Positions 49,747 to 60,861 of a stretch of DNA of 64,000 nt are shown here, one piece after another (within the stretch, counting starts at the first letter, position 1; the number at the start of each line of letters is the position of its first letter). Under the pieces are notes generated by a model. The model was not told the DNA's origin. It made no database searches and saw nothing but the letters and a program-made list of their open reading frames with translations. The position numbers and the translations under genes were made by a program. The DNA comes from Doris montereyensis (Eukaryota > Mollusca > Gastropoda > Nudibranchia > Dorididae). The stretch covers positions 371,001-435,000 of the forward strand of contig JAXRKP010000048.1 in assembly GCA_037039925.1 (NCBI GenBank). The letters are read 5' to 3'.

Positions 49747-49931
49747 GTCAGGGTTAACTCCCTTAGCCTTTGGTCAGTCAAGACCGGCCTGCAAGGCAGC
49801 AGGTTATTTAGTCAGGGTTAACTCCTTTAGCCTTTGGTCAGTCAAGACCGGCCTGCAAGGCAGCAGGTTGTTTTGTCAGGGTTAACTCCCTTAGCCTTTG
49901 GTCACCCAAGACCCGCCTGCAAGGCAGCAGG
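49747..49931 (-). repeat. 64-bp triplication at the LINE 5' end
   Basis: Three head-to-tail units start at 49,747, 49,811 and 49,875 (plus strand: GTCAGGGTTAACTCCCTTAG then CCTTTGGTCAGTCAAGACCG, GCCTGCAAGGCAGCAGG). On the minus strand the unit next to the LINE reads LPCRPVLTDQRLRELTLTEN and runs in frame into VDILGITETK, so it appears to be endonuclease-ORF sequence duplicated in tandem. 64 bp is not a multiple of three, so the copies are out of frame with one another. Confidence 0.8.
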
Positions 49932-49939
49932 AGACTCGT

Positions 49940-51465
49940 GGAGGTGGGATCATCTACTCCCCGTACAGGTACTTACTCGTCCACTGCCCAGTTCCTGACT
50001 ATGTAAGGCACTTTTATTAAAAAGAAATTGTCACGTTAATTTTTGTGATCGCACACCGTGCTGTTTAAAATTAGTACCAATTTCCCATACTTTTAGACAA
50101 AATTACTGGCTTTTATAGCTCAACAGATGTGTTGAAAGTTAGACCGGTATTGTATTTGAAAAAATCATAACAATTCAAAGAATCTATACTGAGCTTTTTT
50201 GGTACCAATGTGAGGGGATTGAACAGCTGCGTCCAATGATACAATAAACTAGAAAATTGCCCCATTTTGGGCAAAATTGGCCTTCTCAGGACCCGACTAA
50301 AAAATAAAACAAAAAATAAAACAAAAAAAAATTAAAAAAGAAATTAAATGTAAAAATAAACCACAACAAAAATTAACCCATTATCATCGTAAATCAAATA
50401 TATATAAAAAAATAATTTTTATACAAGAAAGAGAAGAAAAAGTAAAAAAAGCACAAATATGAATTTCAAACTAACTTCCACCCGCCCCCAAAAAAAACTG
50501 GCAGTAAAAGAATATTTTTTTTTTTTTGTAAACATTTTTGCCAGATTACTTACAACACATGCAAAATAAATAGAGGGAGGGGCGGGGGAAAAGAAGAAAA
50601 AGCGGGACCCTACAGTTAAACTGGCCCAGCATATTATGTTTGTCAGGCAATTTAAAATAAAAAACAACATTACTTTGCTAGAAGCCGTCACAACAGCTAA
50701 GCCACCAGGAAAGAATTTTATTCACAGCCCGCACCCATTGACCAAATTCAAAAGGCCACTTTCAAAAGGAGCCTCTCCATGAATGCCACACACCAAATGA
50801 CTGGTTAGACATGACCTAGCCAATGACGTCAAAGGCACAACTATCCTTTCACTATAAATATTATTGACATAAACATTCAGTGGAAATAAAGTAAGGAACA
50901 AAATCAGTGGCACAAAGGAGACAGAGCAGTGGCCCCTTAAGTAGCTATCAAGAGGCCACTTTTATGTATATAATATATATTATCCTCCTTCCTTCCCTTT
51001 TGCATCCAGTACCAACAGCCCACTGGCAAAGTTTGTGACTTTCAACCACCTACTGAGTTACAACCTAAACAATCATAAATCATGAGTCAAAACACTTCTG
51101 GCCTTCTCCTCTATATGCCCATGATATGAATGCAATATGAATCAGTTTCAGTTACTAAACATCACCAAAACCAAAATGGGTCTAACTGAATCCTGAATCA
51201 TCTTCCTCCCATGAGTCTGAATAGAAAGTGCATGTTATGTGTGCCATGTGTTTAAAATGAAAATGGGTCTTTTTTGTGCATGTGCTGTAGTAATGTCATT
51301 GGGAAAGAGGGAGCATACCAATGAAAGAATGGGAAAATCAAATGAATCATACATAGCTGCCAACTTTTTAAAATTGACGGCCTCATCTAATTCTAATTCG
51401 TACAACTGCCCATAATATTCAAGAAAGCATTGATCAATTAATGTGAAGTAATCTCTTTTAAGGTA
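49940..51465. other. GNAS intron sequence, no recognisable exon
   Basis: AT-rich, with an AAAAAATAAAA stretch at 50,297-50,345. The Gs-alpha exon 6 expected here on the minus strand (FLD...) was not seen. Confidence 0.4.
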
Positions 51466-51467
51466 AG

Positions 51468-51742
51468 TAATAAAAACGCCGGCTGATCGCTGAGCGTTTC
51501 TGGCGAAAATGCAACAGCAGTTTTGCAAGCTCAGAATGACCTTTCCAGACTTTCACACCAATCAGTTTGAGTTTCTGCTGTAACTTAGGTGTTTCTTTAA
51601 AAACAAAATACAGTAAACCCTCATTATAACGCACTTTTCAAGGTAGATACAGACTTACAGACTCAAAGCCAAAATTAATAAGCTTTTTATGTAGTGGTTG
51701 GCAGTTAAATGCGAATATAATATAAGATGAGACTCAACTTAA
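51468..51742 (+). repeat. Interspersed repeat R, copy 2
   Basis: It shares AAAACGCCGG, ATGCAACAGCAGTTTTGCAA, GCTCAGAATGACCTTTCCAG and GTGGTTGGCAGTT with 17,080-17,345. The inner TACAGTAAACCCTCATTATA then ACGCAC (51,609-51,634) resembles a pogo/Tigger-type transposon end (CAGTANAACCTCG(T)TATAACG), but no matching opposite end was found. Confidence 0.55.
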
Positions 51743-51794
51743 ATTTTACTGAGCTTGGCAGTGCTGTTGTTTGTTTTGAATTAATTTACGTATT

Positions 51795-51920
51795 GATCAA
51801 AGCCTGTGGTGTTAGTGTGAATACAGAGGAAATGGCAAGGTGACAGAAAATTGCTAAGAGCATGAAAGAAAAGTAGTAGGATTCAACAGTTGTGCCCCTA
51901 GGCACTTGCACAAGGAGTGT
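51795..51920 (+). mobile_element. Dispersed element, diverged copy
   Basis: GTGGTGTTAGTGTGAATACA then GAGGAAATGGCAAGGTGACA, GAAAAGTAGTAGGATTCAAC, AGTTGTGCCCC. The tail GTAGGACCTACCAG is decayed. Confidence 0.5.
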
Positions 51921-52057
51921 TGGGGATGTGTCAAAGTGAAATACAGAACATCCACTATCAACTGGGACGTAAGGATTAAAAGGAAGACATCTATTACATG
52001 AGTACGTATTGATGAACAGACTTGTTAGTTTGTATGTTTGCATTGTTGGAATTTCTT

Positions 52058-52172
52058 CTGTCCATGATATCAGAGTGAATGAAAGAGGACAGAGCAATAT
52101 GAAAGATGTGTCAAAGAGTGAAAAGGAAAGAAAATAGAATCTACCAAAAACATCCAACCCCACACTGAAAAG
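52058..52172 (+). mobile_element. Dispersed element, diverged copy
   Basis: TCCATGATATCAGAGTGAAT then GAAAGAGGACAGAGCAATAT, GAAAGATGTGTCAAAGAGTG, GAATCTACCAAAAACATCCA and ACCCCACACTG. Confidence 0.5.
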
Positions 52173-52424
52173 CTAAAACACGAATAGGAGACACAAAGCC
52201 ATGAGAGAAGGAGCAAACTGTATCGATGCCCACTGACTGACTGCCACTCCAAAGGACCTGGTTGTCATAACAGCAGTACTAAACACTCGTCATAAAACAA
52301 ACTAAAAAGTCCCTTCAAAGGAGACTACAATTACTTGATCATAAAATACTATGTAATCCTTCCGTTGCAAAAAAACAAATACTACTACCGAAATAACTCA
52401 GTGAGAAGAAATAATACAGCCAGA

Positions 52425-52875
52425 AAAGGAGGTAAAAAAATTGTAATTCTAAAACATGACACACACGCACATGGAATAAAAATGCTTACATTATTACATT
52501 CCCTCTCACAGTGGATAATAAAAACCACACTGGATTCATGAAAAGTGCCCAACTGCTGTTAAAAAAAAACAATACAAGAAAGAAAAAAACACACCCCAAC
52601 ACATATATATTTACAAATACAAAGAAATTTTACACACAAAACTTGGTGGAAAACAGAAAAGGAGGTCAAAATAAAATTAATTCTAACACATGACACACAC
52701 AGTAAATGCTTACATTCCACTTTCTCTCAGTGAATAAAAAAAAATAGCACTGGATTCATGAATAGTCACTGCTGTTCAAAAGAAACAATACAAGAAAAAA
52801 ATCCACCCCAACATTATATATTTATACATATGATGCAAAGAAATTTTACACACACACAAAACTTGGTGGAACAAA
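52425..52875 (+). repeat. Tandem duplication, ~230-bp unit, 2 copies
   Basis: The segment AACATGACACACACGCACAT ... CACTGGATTCATGAA ... ACAATACAAGAAAGAAAAAA ... AAATTTTACACACAAAACTT GGTGGA is repeated once with about 80-85% similarity by eye. It ends 20 bp from the exon 5 donor of GNAS. Confidence 0.8.
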
Positions 52876-52894
52876 GAAATAAGTCAATACTTAC

Positions 52895-52992
52895 TACTGT
52901 GCACAATCAATAAGTTGGTATTCATTAGATCTTTCAAAACATGTTTGTACTCCTTTATCCTTCCACAATATTTCTGTGTATTCATAAAACTC
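52895..52992 (-). CDS. GNAS: Gs-alpha, coding exon 5
   Basis: 98 nt between a TTTGCAG acceptor and a GTAAGT donor (phase 0 in, phase 2 out). It encodes [20 protein letters not shown] then [12 protein letters not shown] and the first two bases of the next Tyr. This is the end of the helical domain of Gs-alpha ([15 protein letters not shown] in other animals). The frame is intact. The next exon, expected to start with the rest of YFLD, was not found downstream on the minus strand. Confidence 0.93.
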
Positions 52993-52999
52993 CTGCAAA

Positions 53000-54330
53000 G
53001 GAACAAGATACAAAAATGTACAACACTTTCACAGTTAGAAAAATGAAGCTGTAAGATGTTACTATTACTGGATAAAAAAATCAAACATGTATTTTTGACC
53101 TCTTACTAACATTAACCTGTTTTTATAAGGCTTAATTCAACACATTCATATTCAGTGTGAATGTAAATTCATTTGTAACCTTTTAAAAGGCATACAATAA
53201 CAAAAGCTTGCAATCTACAGACAATATCCTTTCAATTAAATGCAATAAGGATATAAAGCATCGTAAGTTTTGCCAAAAATTCCTATATCAAGAGTAAAAA
53301 ATTGTGACCTCCCCACCAACTGATGAAAAAGTTTAACTTAAATAAAGAGAAGGTCACATAAAACAAACGGCAAAAATGAGATGAACTCTACTCTAAACTT
53401 CCACTTCATAAACGAGAGAGAAAAAAATTCATTCAGAAAAACAAAACAGCCAGCACCCACCAAAAAGCCCCCTAATTAAGAAAAAAAGTCCACCGTCACC
53501 CAACTTTTAGATTGAAAAATAGAATCAATTGCACTGAATACGTTCAACCACTTATCTATCCCTCTCAAGGCTACCTAAAGATGAAAAAAAAACCCAACTC
53601 AATTAGATTCAGAAGCTATCTTAAAAAAATCAATAAAATCTAAACAAAACACTGTACACATGCCCAGAAGCCTGCAAGTACAAAACTTCTTAGTAATGAC
53701 ATACATCTCTTCAAACTGTTGTCATAGGAACCATCCTAAACAAGGCAATTGAATGAAAAATCCATTTAGAAAAACACTCTGTATTGAGGCACCTTCTCCA
53801 TGGACAATGAAGCACAAGGACAAGGCTTGCATGGAAAATGTAAGCCAATCAAAGAATTAAATGTAAATCTGCAAGATATCTATCTAAACTTTATGGATAG
53901 ATAGCCTGTTGCTATAGCTACAATGAATTGCAAAATTTAGAAGACAAATAGAGTGGAAAGAAGAGAAAATGTGGTGAGATGCGTTAGAGCAATTCATCCA
54001 AAAACTGATTGATGTGATAGAGAAAATAACTGTCGTAAGATGGGATATATGTCGATATCAATATTGTAGTTAGAATGAAGAGGAATACGGAATGGAAATG
54101 AAAGGCTTAATAGATAGACAGTGGGACAGGACAGAAATTTCAGGGTGACCTATCCAGGACAGGAAAAATTCCAGGTGGCCAATCCTTCATCAGCAACAAG
54201 GAGACAAAGAAATAATAAATAATTAATAATGCTGAACGGAACTGATGGTACAGAGAGGTGGCCACAGTGTGCAATTTCCATTAACAGAGCAAGCCTAATA
54301 ACAATAAAAAACAAAATTAAAAGATAAAAA
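53000..54330. other. GNAS intron 4, no other feature
   Basis: A-rich intron between coding exons 4 and 5. No repeat family was recognised. Confidence 0.5.
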
Positions 54331-54334
54331 GAAA

Positions 54335-54735
54335 GAAGAAAACAAACTACACGTAGCCATAAAGAGAGGCACAGAGTGAGGAGGGAAAGAAGAGGGATGG
54401 ATGGAGAGAAAGAGAAAAGGAAACGAAAGGAGAAATAAACACAGCGAGAGAATGAGGAAGATAAGATACACAGATGGATAGAAAGGAAAGAAAAGAAAAA
54501 GAAGAAAACGAACTACTCATACTCATAGCCATAAAAGAAAGACAGAGAGAGAAGAGGGGAGATAGTGAGAGAAAAAAAAAGGAAATGAAAAGGAAAAATA
54601 AAGAGAACGAGAGAAGATAGATAGACAGATGGATAGAAAGGAAACATTTATAAAGAGAACGAGAGAAGGAGGAAGATAGAGACAGACGGATAGAAAGGAG
54701 ATGAAAATGAAAGAGAGAGAGAGAGAGAGAGATAA
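54335..54735. repeat. Purine-rich imperfect tandem duplication, ~180-bp unit
   Basis: AACTAC...TAGCCATAAA(A)GAGAG ... GATGGATAGAAAGGA ... recurs about every 180 bp at 54,346 and 54,526. A shorter third piece, AAAGAGAACGAGAGAAG, occurs at about 54,609 and 54,652. It ends in (GA)n about 130 bp from the exon 4 donor. Confidence 0.65.
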
Positions 54736-54865
54736 CACACACAACTACTCCTATATTATATATGTATCACAGAAATCTGGGTTAAAAATCCTTCCTAAAG
54801 TAATGGTAACCCGAAAAGAGTGAAATTGGGAGGGAAAAAAGGAAGAAAAAAAGAATGAAACTCAC

Positions 54866-54985
54866 CGGCGGATATGAAAATTCTTGCTGGCTTGCCTGGT
54901 CCTGAATGTAATCAACTTTGGCTTTGTTTTCTGGATGTTCCAACTTAGCAGGCGGATTGAGACTACTCATTGCACCTGTGACAGT
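54866..54985 (-). CDS. GNAS: Gs-alpha, coding exon 4
   Basis: 120 nt, exactly 40 codons, between a TTTCAG acceptor and a GTGAGT donor. It reads [20 protein letters not shown], then KAKVDYIQD and a QEFSYPP end. It matches the helical-domain segment TI(V/T)(A/G)AMSxLxPPV...VxYI...F(D/N)YPP of vertebrate and insect Gs-alpha. The frame is intact and the length equals the orthologous exon. Confidence 0.93.
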
Positions 54986-54989
54986 CTGA

Positions 54990-55545
54990 AATATAATATA
55001 CATCAGTCATATCATTCACATTCTCTTGAAATCAATAGTCTTAAAGTATAAAATGGGAAAATAACACAATGTTATGCCTTTCTCAACAAAGATAAGGCCA
55101 CTATGATCTACATTAATCTCCTAAAACAACAATCTATAGTTTTGCAAAAACTCCACACAAAAAATGACATCTCCTCAGAAGTGATAGGAGCTTTGCAAAA
55201 TTACATCTGAATGTTTCACAGTCAATATGAACGAATGTGTATCCATGTATTGCAAACATGGCATTGAAAGTGAACACTGAAAGGTTTAACGTATCTTTGT
55301 GGCTCATTCAAAAGTGACCAGTGCCAATGCATGAAAATATTGCAACTCAAACATAATGGGTTTCTGTATGATGTCAAGAAGGTCAATCATTAAACTTTCA
55401 GAACAAAACGTAGAAATTGTTTCCCACAATAACAAATTTTAAAGATGAAATATTGACAATAACATACAAATGTCCCTCAATTTATAAAGATCAACATTTT
55501 GATATTTTTTAAAGATAAAAAAAAGGATTTATAATTAATAACGTA
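54990..55545. other. GNAS intron 3, no recognisable feature
   Basis: AT-rich unique intron sequence. Confidence 0.5.
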
Positions 55546-55549
55546 ACCC

Positions 55550-55850
55550 AAGTGCAGGTTCACCCACTGTTCATTGTTTATTCCCCCAGCAGGCCTATTC
55601 ATTCAAAGTCCTTGTCAACTCCCTTGGGTGCCAACAGTACAGCAGCCTTTCATGTTCTTCATTCTAACACTCTAACAAGATCTTTCTCTACCTATAGTTG
55701 GGCACTCAATCACATCTGAGTTAAGAGAGGAAGCAAAGTACCTTTCTTAAGAGTACAATGGTGTGAAGATAACACCTGAGCCATGGGGTTTGAACTGGCG
55801 ACATCGTAATTGCAAACTCATAACACTATGGTTTCACCACGTCAAAGACA
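55550..55850 (-). mobile_element. tRNA-derived SINE (family C), copy 1
   Basis: Plus-strand landmarks are CCCCCAGCAGGCCTATTCAT, AGTCCTTGTCAACTCCCTTG, ATCACATCTGAGTTAAGAGA, GTACCTTTCTTAAGAGTACA and ATGGTGTGA. The tRNA-like end is GGGGTTTGAACTGGCGACAT. A related copy is at 61.79-61.98 kb. It lies in GNAS intron 3 in GNAS-sense orientation. Confidence 0.65.
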
Positions 55851-56103
55851 TTTTTTACATGAAACAATGAGTACATCATTGTTTTAGATACTTCAAACTA
55901 CATATCGTGACAGTCAGGACTTTTTTTAATCAAGATAAAAAACTTTTTTAAAAATCAATGCAATGCGTAAAAATAAATGTTTATTGTCTACTCTATCATA
56001 AAAGTTTGAGAACTACGCTAAAATAAAATTGATTGCACTATCACGCACATTTATTAAAAACTTACCCCTTAGACTTACAAAGAAATTGAACCTTTATTTG
56101 TTT

Positions 56104-56245
56104 GTTTCAATCGAATTTTACCCCAGCCCCATATGCAGTTATCTCAGAGTGGGTTATGAGGAACAACAAGATGAAAGATTTAAATAAGTGAACAAGGGAA
56201 GGAAAAGAAGTAGGACCTACCAGCATTGACCACCAAAAGCCCACT
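56104..56245 (+). mobile_element. Dispersed CCATATGC/GACCTACC element, complete copy
   Basis: TCGAATTTTACCCCAGCCCC then ATATGCAGTTATCTCAGAGT, GAGGAACAACAAGATGAAAG, AAGAAGTAGGACCTACCAGC and ACCAAAAGCCCAC. It is antisense in GNAS intron 3. Confidence 0.75.
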
Positions 56246-56249
56246 TTGA

Positions 56250-57740
56250 AACGGAAAATCAATCCGCCATTAAGTGAAAATAAGGAAGTCAGCAAACAAC
56301 ATGCTGACCAATATATTAAAAAAGAAAAATTAGGATGACTTCACTTTTATATCATATTGCCCACATACAGGACACAAATGAATAAGTTCTATTTGAGTTC
56401 AAACCTTATTTTACACACAAGCTACACTGAATACAATGCAACTGGAAATCAAAGCATCAGTTTAGGTAAGGGGTTGCCGAGGTCATTTGCATAAAAAAAT
56501 GAGTGTGTGCAAAGGGTGAAGTTAGGATTTTGACGCAATTTCAGCAATGATTTCATGTTTATAAGATAATAAGAGACGCCTATAAAACATATCATTTCTG
56601 AAGGTTGATAGAATTTAAGGGACTCATATTGAGATGTGACTGCAACAAACAAATCACAAAACTAAAGAACAATAGCAGTGATAGCTGTGTAATCAATTTA
56701 AGCTTGCATAGTGTGTTGAATGGGAAAGTGTCACTTTGCCGAACGATAGCGAAGCCATCCGAAAAGCTATGGGATTCTACAAGGAGTTGCAATCTCATTG
56801 GCTATAGTTAAATTATGAACTCAAATGAACTTTGTGAAAAATGGAAACATTCATTCTAAACTAAATGTAGAGCCTGTGCTCTTCCTGCACCAACGGGTTA
56901 GGCCCTAAATTTAAGGCCGGCATGGTTTCCTGGTAAATGACAACATGCCCTAAATCTTCTTGAGTTACAAGATAAGCAAAGTGTTTTCTTTTTCTTGGTA
57001 CGTACAAGACAGACATTCTAGATCTAGATATCTAGGCCTAAATCTATTTTTATATTTATTTTTTCTCCCCCATTCTTTCTGACAAGACAATATATATTTG
57101 TTCATCAGTGTTAAGAGCATAGAAGTATGACAACCTTTAAAGAGTTGATTGACATTGGTACAAATCATCACATTGTAATTACTAACTTTCCTAGTTGCAC
57201 ACAGCACCTGAAATCTACATTTACTTCCTCTTTGCAGACAATAATAATATAAGGTATAATAATAGCCTATGTTTGTTTCTTTTCAATGTCTGCATATCAG
57301 ACAAAATCCTCTATTATGCTCATTTATTAATTATTTGTGATATCTAGACAGCATGCCTATATAAATAGACCTTTAGTAGATCTAGAGCTTCTTAAGGAGA
57401 CCAGAATATGATTTCTGCTTACTGCTTTGACAAAATTGAACTGAACTGTCTAAATTCAATTGGGTTGGGTTTTTTCACCATTCGTTGACATTGTATTGTT
57501 CGGCGCATACAGAGTCTGATTGTTTCACTTTAGGGAACAGGGGCATATTTCAAAAACGTTTGACAAATCATTTCATCGACCTATATTACATGGTTGTTCA
57601 TGTTGGGTAAGCGATATAAAAATATTGAGACAAAAGGCCAAACGGGCTTGAGTCACTAGATACACCGCCTCTACGGAATCCGCCATCTTGGAAATTGGAC
57701 CAGTCCAAGAGGGGTGACAAGAACTACAGAAGAAAGTAAC
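56250..57740. other. GNAS intron 3, remainder
   Basis: AT-rich unique intron sequence, with TCTAGATCTAGATATCTAG near 57,019-57,037 recalling the 36.1-36.4 kb palindrome cluster. No exon. Confidence 0.5.
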
Positions 57741-57744
57741 TTAC

Positions 57745-57799
57745 CAAAATGGCATCTCGTACATTTCTCTTTATATCCTCTATCTTCTGTTTCCGTTCA
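57745..57799 (-). CDS. GNAS: Gs-alpha, coding exon 3
   Basis: 55 nt between a TTTTCAG acceptor and a GTAAGT donor. It completes the split Asp codon and encodes ERKQKIEDIKRNVRDAIL, the KxxDIKxNxxxAI helix at the start of the Gs-alpha helical domain. The sequence is close to the insect version (EKKQKIDDIKKN), supporting a protostome origin. The variable vertebrate alternative exon 3 is absent, as expected for an invertebrate. Confidence 0.93.
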
Positions 57800-58036
57800 C
57801 TGAAAAATAAAAATGTTTACCTTAATGGTAATCAACCTTTAAAAACACACAATTGTCAATTTTTAAAATCTATAAATACCACCAAGAGCGATTACCCCCC
57901 TGAGAGCAAAGTAATTGGAATCACTCACGCATACATAATACGCTTTCGGATTTACTAGTCGACTAAAATAGGAAACTTAGTCAAATCTAGCTTTATTACA
58001 TGGAAAAAACATAAATCAAATTTTAAAAGCACTTAC

Positions 58037-58108
58037 TCAGGACTGAATCCATTCACATGCAAAATCCGCATTTGCTTGACAATGGTAGATTCCCCGATTC
58101 TCCGGCAC
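58037..58108 (-). CDS. GNAS: Gs-alpha, coding exon 2 with P-loop (1-nt frameshift)
   Basis: This exon carries the G1/P-loop that binds the GTP phosphates. It follows a CCAAAG acceptor and ends at a GTAAGT donor. It reads AGESG, then after the break STIVKQMRILHVNGFSP and the first two bases of Asp. The exon is 72 nt where 73 are needed: the invariant P-loop Lys codon is represented by only two A's (58,091-58,090), after a run of four G's. As assembled this shifts the frame in the catalytic core. With perfect downstream conservation and intact splice sites, a homopolymer consensus error is the simplest reading. Confidence 0.93.
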   Translation of the reverse strand: MPENRGIYHCQANADFACEWIQS

Positions 58109-58281
58109 CTTTGGAAAGAAATCAGAACGGAAGCTCATTACACGACTAGAATCTAGAGACTAGATTCTATAGGGTTCTCTCGCCTAGGAAATGAAGGGAC
58201 CCGTAACGAGTCTCATAACTCGGTATTCTCTCAATTTTTAATCCTAGAAAACTTGAATTTTGAACCACAACACATACTCAC

Positions 58282-58411
58282 CCAGCAGCAATAACCTATG
58301 TGTTCCTTTGTAAACTATTTTATCTTTAGCAAGCTGTTTTTCAATCCGCTTGTTTGCCTCCTTTCGAAGTCTGTCATCATCGTCTTCTCTGCTCTGCCGA
58401 AAGCACCCCAT
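58282..58411 (-). CDS. GNAS: Gs-alpha, first coding exon
   Basis: Gs-alpha is the GTPase subunit that relays ligand-bound receptors to adenylyl cyclase at the inner plasma membrane. The start codon at 58,411-58,409 is chosen because it begins the conserved MGC motif (Gly2/Cys3 lipid-modification sites). An in-frame ATG 54 nt upstream would bury it. The exon encodes [20 protein letters not shown] then [20 protein letters not shown] and LLL, then the first base of the P-loop Gly, and ends at a GTGAGT donor (phase 1, the same site as in vertebrates). The [24 protein letters not shown] stretch is diagnostic for the Gs class. Confidence 0.95.
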
Positions 58412-60105
58412 ACTGTCAACAAGATTAACTGTGGCTAGTTTTGCCAGTTTGAAGCGATAATCCACCAGCTATCGATAAAATCCGTGTCCAGAACAAAACA
58501 CCAATGAAAAATTCTATAAATTCCACTCGAAGTCCAGGGCTATAGGCCAGGGAAAGGCCGCCCTTTCGGTATAATTACACGACAGTACATGAAGTCGGTT
58601 CTGCTAGTGGTGCCGACATAGACACAGTGCTAGTGATAGCATGGTATCGAGTACAAGTACTCATATAGGTTAGATTGTGCTGAAAATAGTAACGTGTTGC
58701 AGCTAAGCCAACATACTCCTCGACTCGATGAAATATTTATAGTTGACATATAAAATCGGTGACAAATTAAAACTGTGCACTATTTTGTACTGCTTTTTTA
58801 TTATCAAGAATATATCCTAATACATTATTGTCTTTGCTACTGCCCATATCAAAGGACATGAAAATGTCACCCCATTACGTAACAGCCTCCTGGAGCAATT
58901 ATGCATACAAAACAAAGTGTGAGTACCCGGAAGAGACATAGGTAAAAGTAGACAACTTACAGCTTGCAAAATAAGAACTATCTCAGTTCGCCAATGCATT
59001 TTTTTTCATTTCAGGATTTAGATATTATTTTGTATATTGAGTCTATCTCAAACTAAATTTTGAAACGAATAATAGTTTTCAAAGACTGTTCTCCATGATT
59101 AAGTATCGATTATATTTTCTAAGGATCGAGCTTAGACTAGTTGATATCGCCCATCACCCTACAGTGCCCTGGCACACACACACGGACACACACATACATA
59201 GATACACACGGTCTGACAGCGCTGGGTGGGGTTATCGAGGCATGCCGGGAAACTTGCAATCATATTCCAGGGCAAGTAACTGTGACGTCACACACTAAAA
59301 GCGGTGACGTTTAGCGTACACAATTTACTATAAAAATGAATTATTGTGAGGGGTAGGCCAGGCTAACAGTTACATCGATCAGAAAAAATACACCAATAAC
59401 AATACAAAAATCATCACCAATAGCAACTAGATCTAACCAAAAGCAAAGGAAAAACTGACTTTAAAATATGCTTTTAAAATGCTAATGTATTTTTAAATTG
59501 CATGTATCTGGATTCTAGATCTCTACTTCTACATAACTTGGTGGATGAATTTATGTGATGAAATCTTGCATTTAAGAAATATTTATTAGCAATTTCAAAC
59601 AACATAGGTAGTGAATGCAAACATTGCCTCCTTGGCAATGTGTGTAATATGATATGTCGAAATAACATCCCTTTGAATGTGAGTGTGCAGAGTGTAAACT
59701 ACATGTACATGTAAACTACTGTAACAGTACAGAAGAAGAACAACACCGCAACAACAACAGACATAGACGCAAGAGAATTATTTTTACCTGAGTACAAATG
59801 AACATTGAATACTTTTTTTAATCCACCCCCTCTCCCCCCCCCCTCCCCAACTCACACATGCAGACACACACGAACAAGCACACACACAATTTGCAAATGC
59901 AAAAACGCAAAAAACAACCAATCAGCATAACATGACAGTGTATCAAGCAATCCAAAGGAAAGAAACAGTCGACTTATAAGATACAAGAACTATGTTATCA
60001 AAAGTCAAAAGTAGTACGTTTTTCAAAAATAATTTTATTGAAGTTTAAGTTTTTGTAAGGAGTGTATCATTATTTGTCTTATGGAGCGAGGGGAAGGCAT
60101 GCCTC
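58412..60105. other. GNAS 5' flank / presumed promoter and 5'UTR
   Basis: Upstream of the Gs-alpha start (minus strand). I can define no TATA box or 5'UTR splice site with confidence. It contains a (CA)n/(CACGGACA) run at 59,170-59,212 and a C-rich run at 59,827-59,847. Confidence 0.35.
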
Positions 60106-60107
60106 AG

Positions 60108-60356
60108 ATCAATTTTATTTACCCACATTCACAACTAAGGTGATCTTTGTAGGTTTTGGTAGGATTTTTATTTTTTCCCCGACTGCCCTTTAAACAGTCA
60201 AGGGGTTTTTAACGTGCACAGAGCGTTGTGGTCGGTACACGTGACCTCCTTTTTAGAGGGGTAGAAAAAAAAATCGAAAAAGTCATCAAACCGTTGGCGG
60301 AGGTTTAACCCACAACTTTTGGCTTGAGAGACTGACACTTTGCCTCTGGTTGAAGA
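60108..60356 (-). mobile_element. tRNA-related SINE (family B), copy
   Basis: ATTTTATTTACCCACATTCA then CAACTAAGGTGATCTTTGTA, AAGGGGTTTTTAACGTGCAC, AAACCGTTGGCGGAGGTTTA and ACCCACAAC...GACACTTTGCCTCTGG. Collinear with 9,360-9,690. Confidence 0.75.
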
Positions 60357-60444
60357 TTAATAAGCAGTTAGTTCAAAAGGTTGTCTGGACACGTTTACGA
60401 AGCTGTGTACTGTACCGTTACAAGCTTGGAAATTGCAGTGGGGA

Positions 60445-60545
60445 GGTAAATCAAATAATAATGATAATGATAATTATATTATTCATTTCTATCGCGCCCA
60501 CTCCCATCTTACGACCCATCTAGGCGCATACTTCTACATACAAAG
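60445..60545. repeat. AATAAT/GATAAT simple repeat with possible SINE/LINE tail
   Basis: AATAATAATGATAATGATAA then TTATATTATTCATTTCTATC and GCGCCCACTCCCATC. The latter resembles the TATAGCGCC termini common in SINE/LINE tails. Confidence 0.4.
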
Positions 60546-60861
60546 TAAAGATATGAGTAATGTACATAGATCTATATAAAGAACACAAGAAAATATATTA
60601 CATGTATTTATAAAGGTGTATGGTACATGAAATAAAATCGCATAATAAAACCAATTACTCTTCTTCTAAGAAGCATCGCATGAGGTACGTTTTCATGTGA
60701 AAGTCTTCTGGCTGTCAAACATAGATCGCAGTGACAGCGGAAGAGACGAATCGTCGAAGTAGAAATGATGTATGTAAAACTATGCCAAAGGCTTTTTATG
60801 TGGATCAAAATTTGTTGAGGTAAGTTTACTGTAGCCTTGACACTCCTGACACTCTTTCTTG

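Noticed and set aside
51235..51528. 97-codon minus-strand ORF near where GNAS exon 6 was expected
   Set aside because: The translation does not resemble any Gs-alpha segment, lacks flanking splice sites, and partly overlaps the interspersed repeat R.
58412..58465. Upstream in-frame ATG of GNAS at 58,465
   Set aside because: It would add 18 residues before the conserved MGC lipid-modification start found in all Gs-alpha proteins, so the downstream ATG was chosen.
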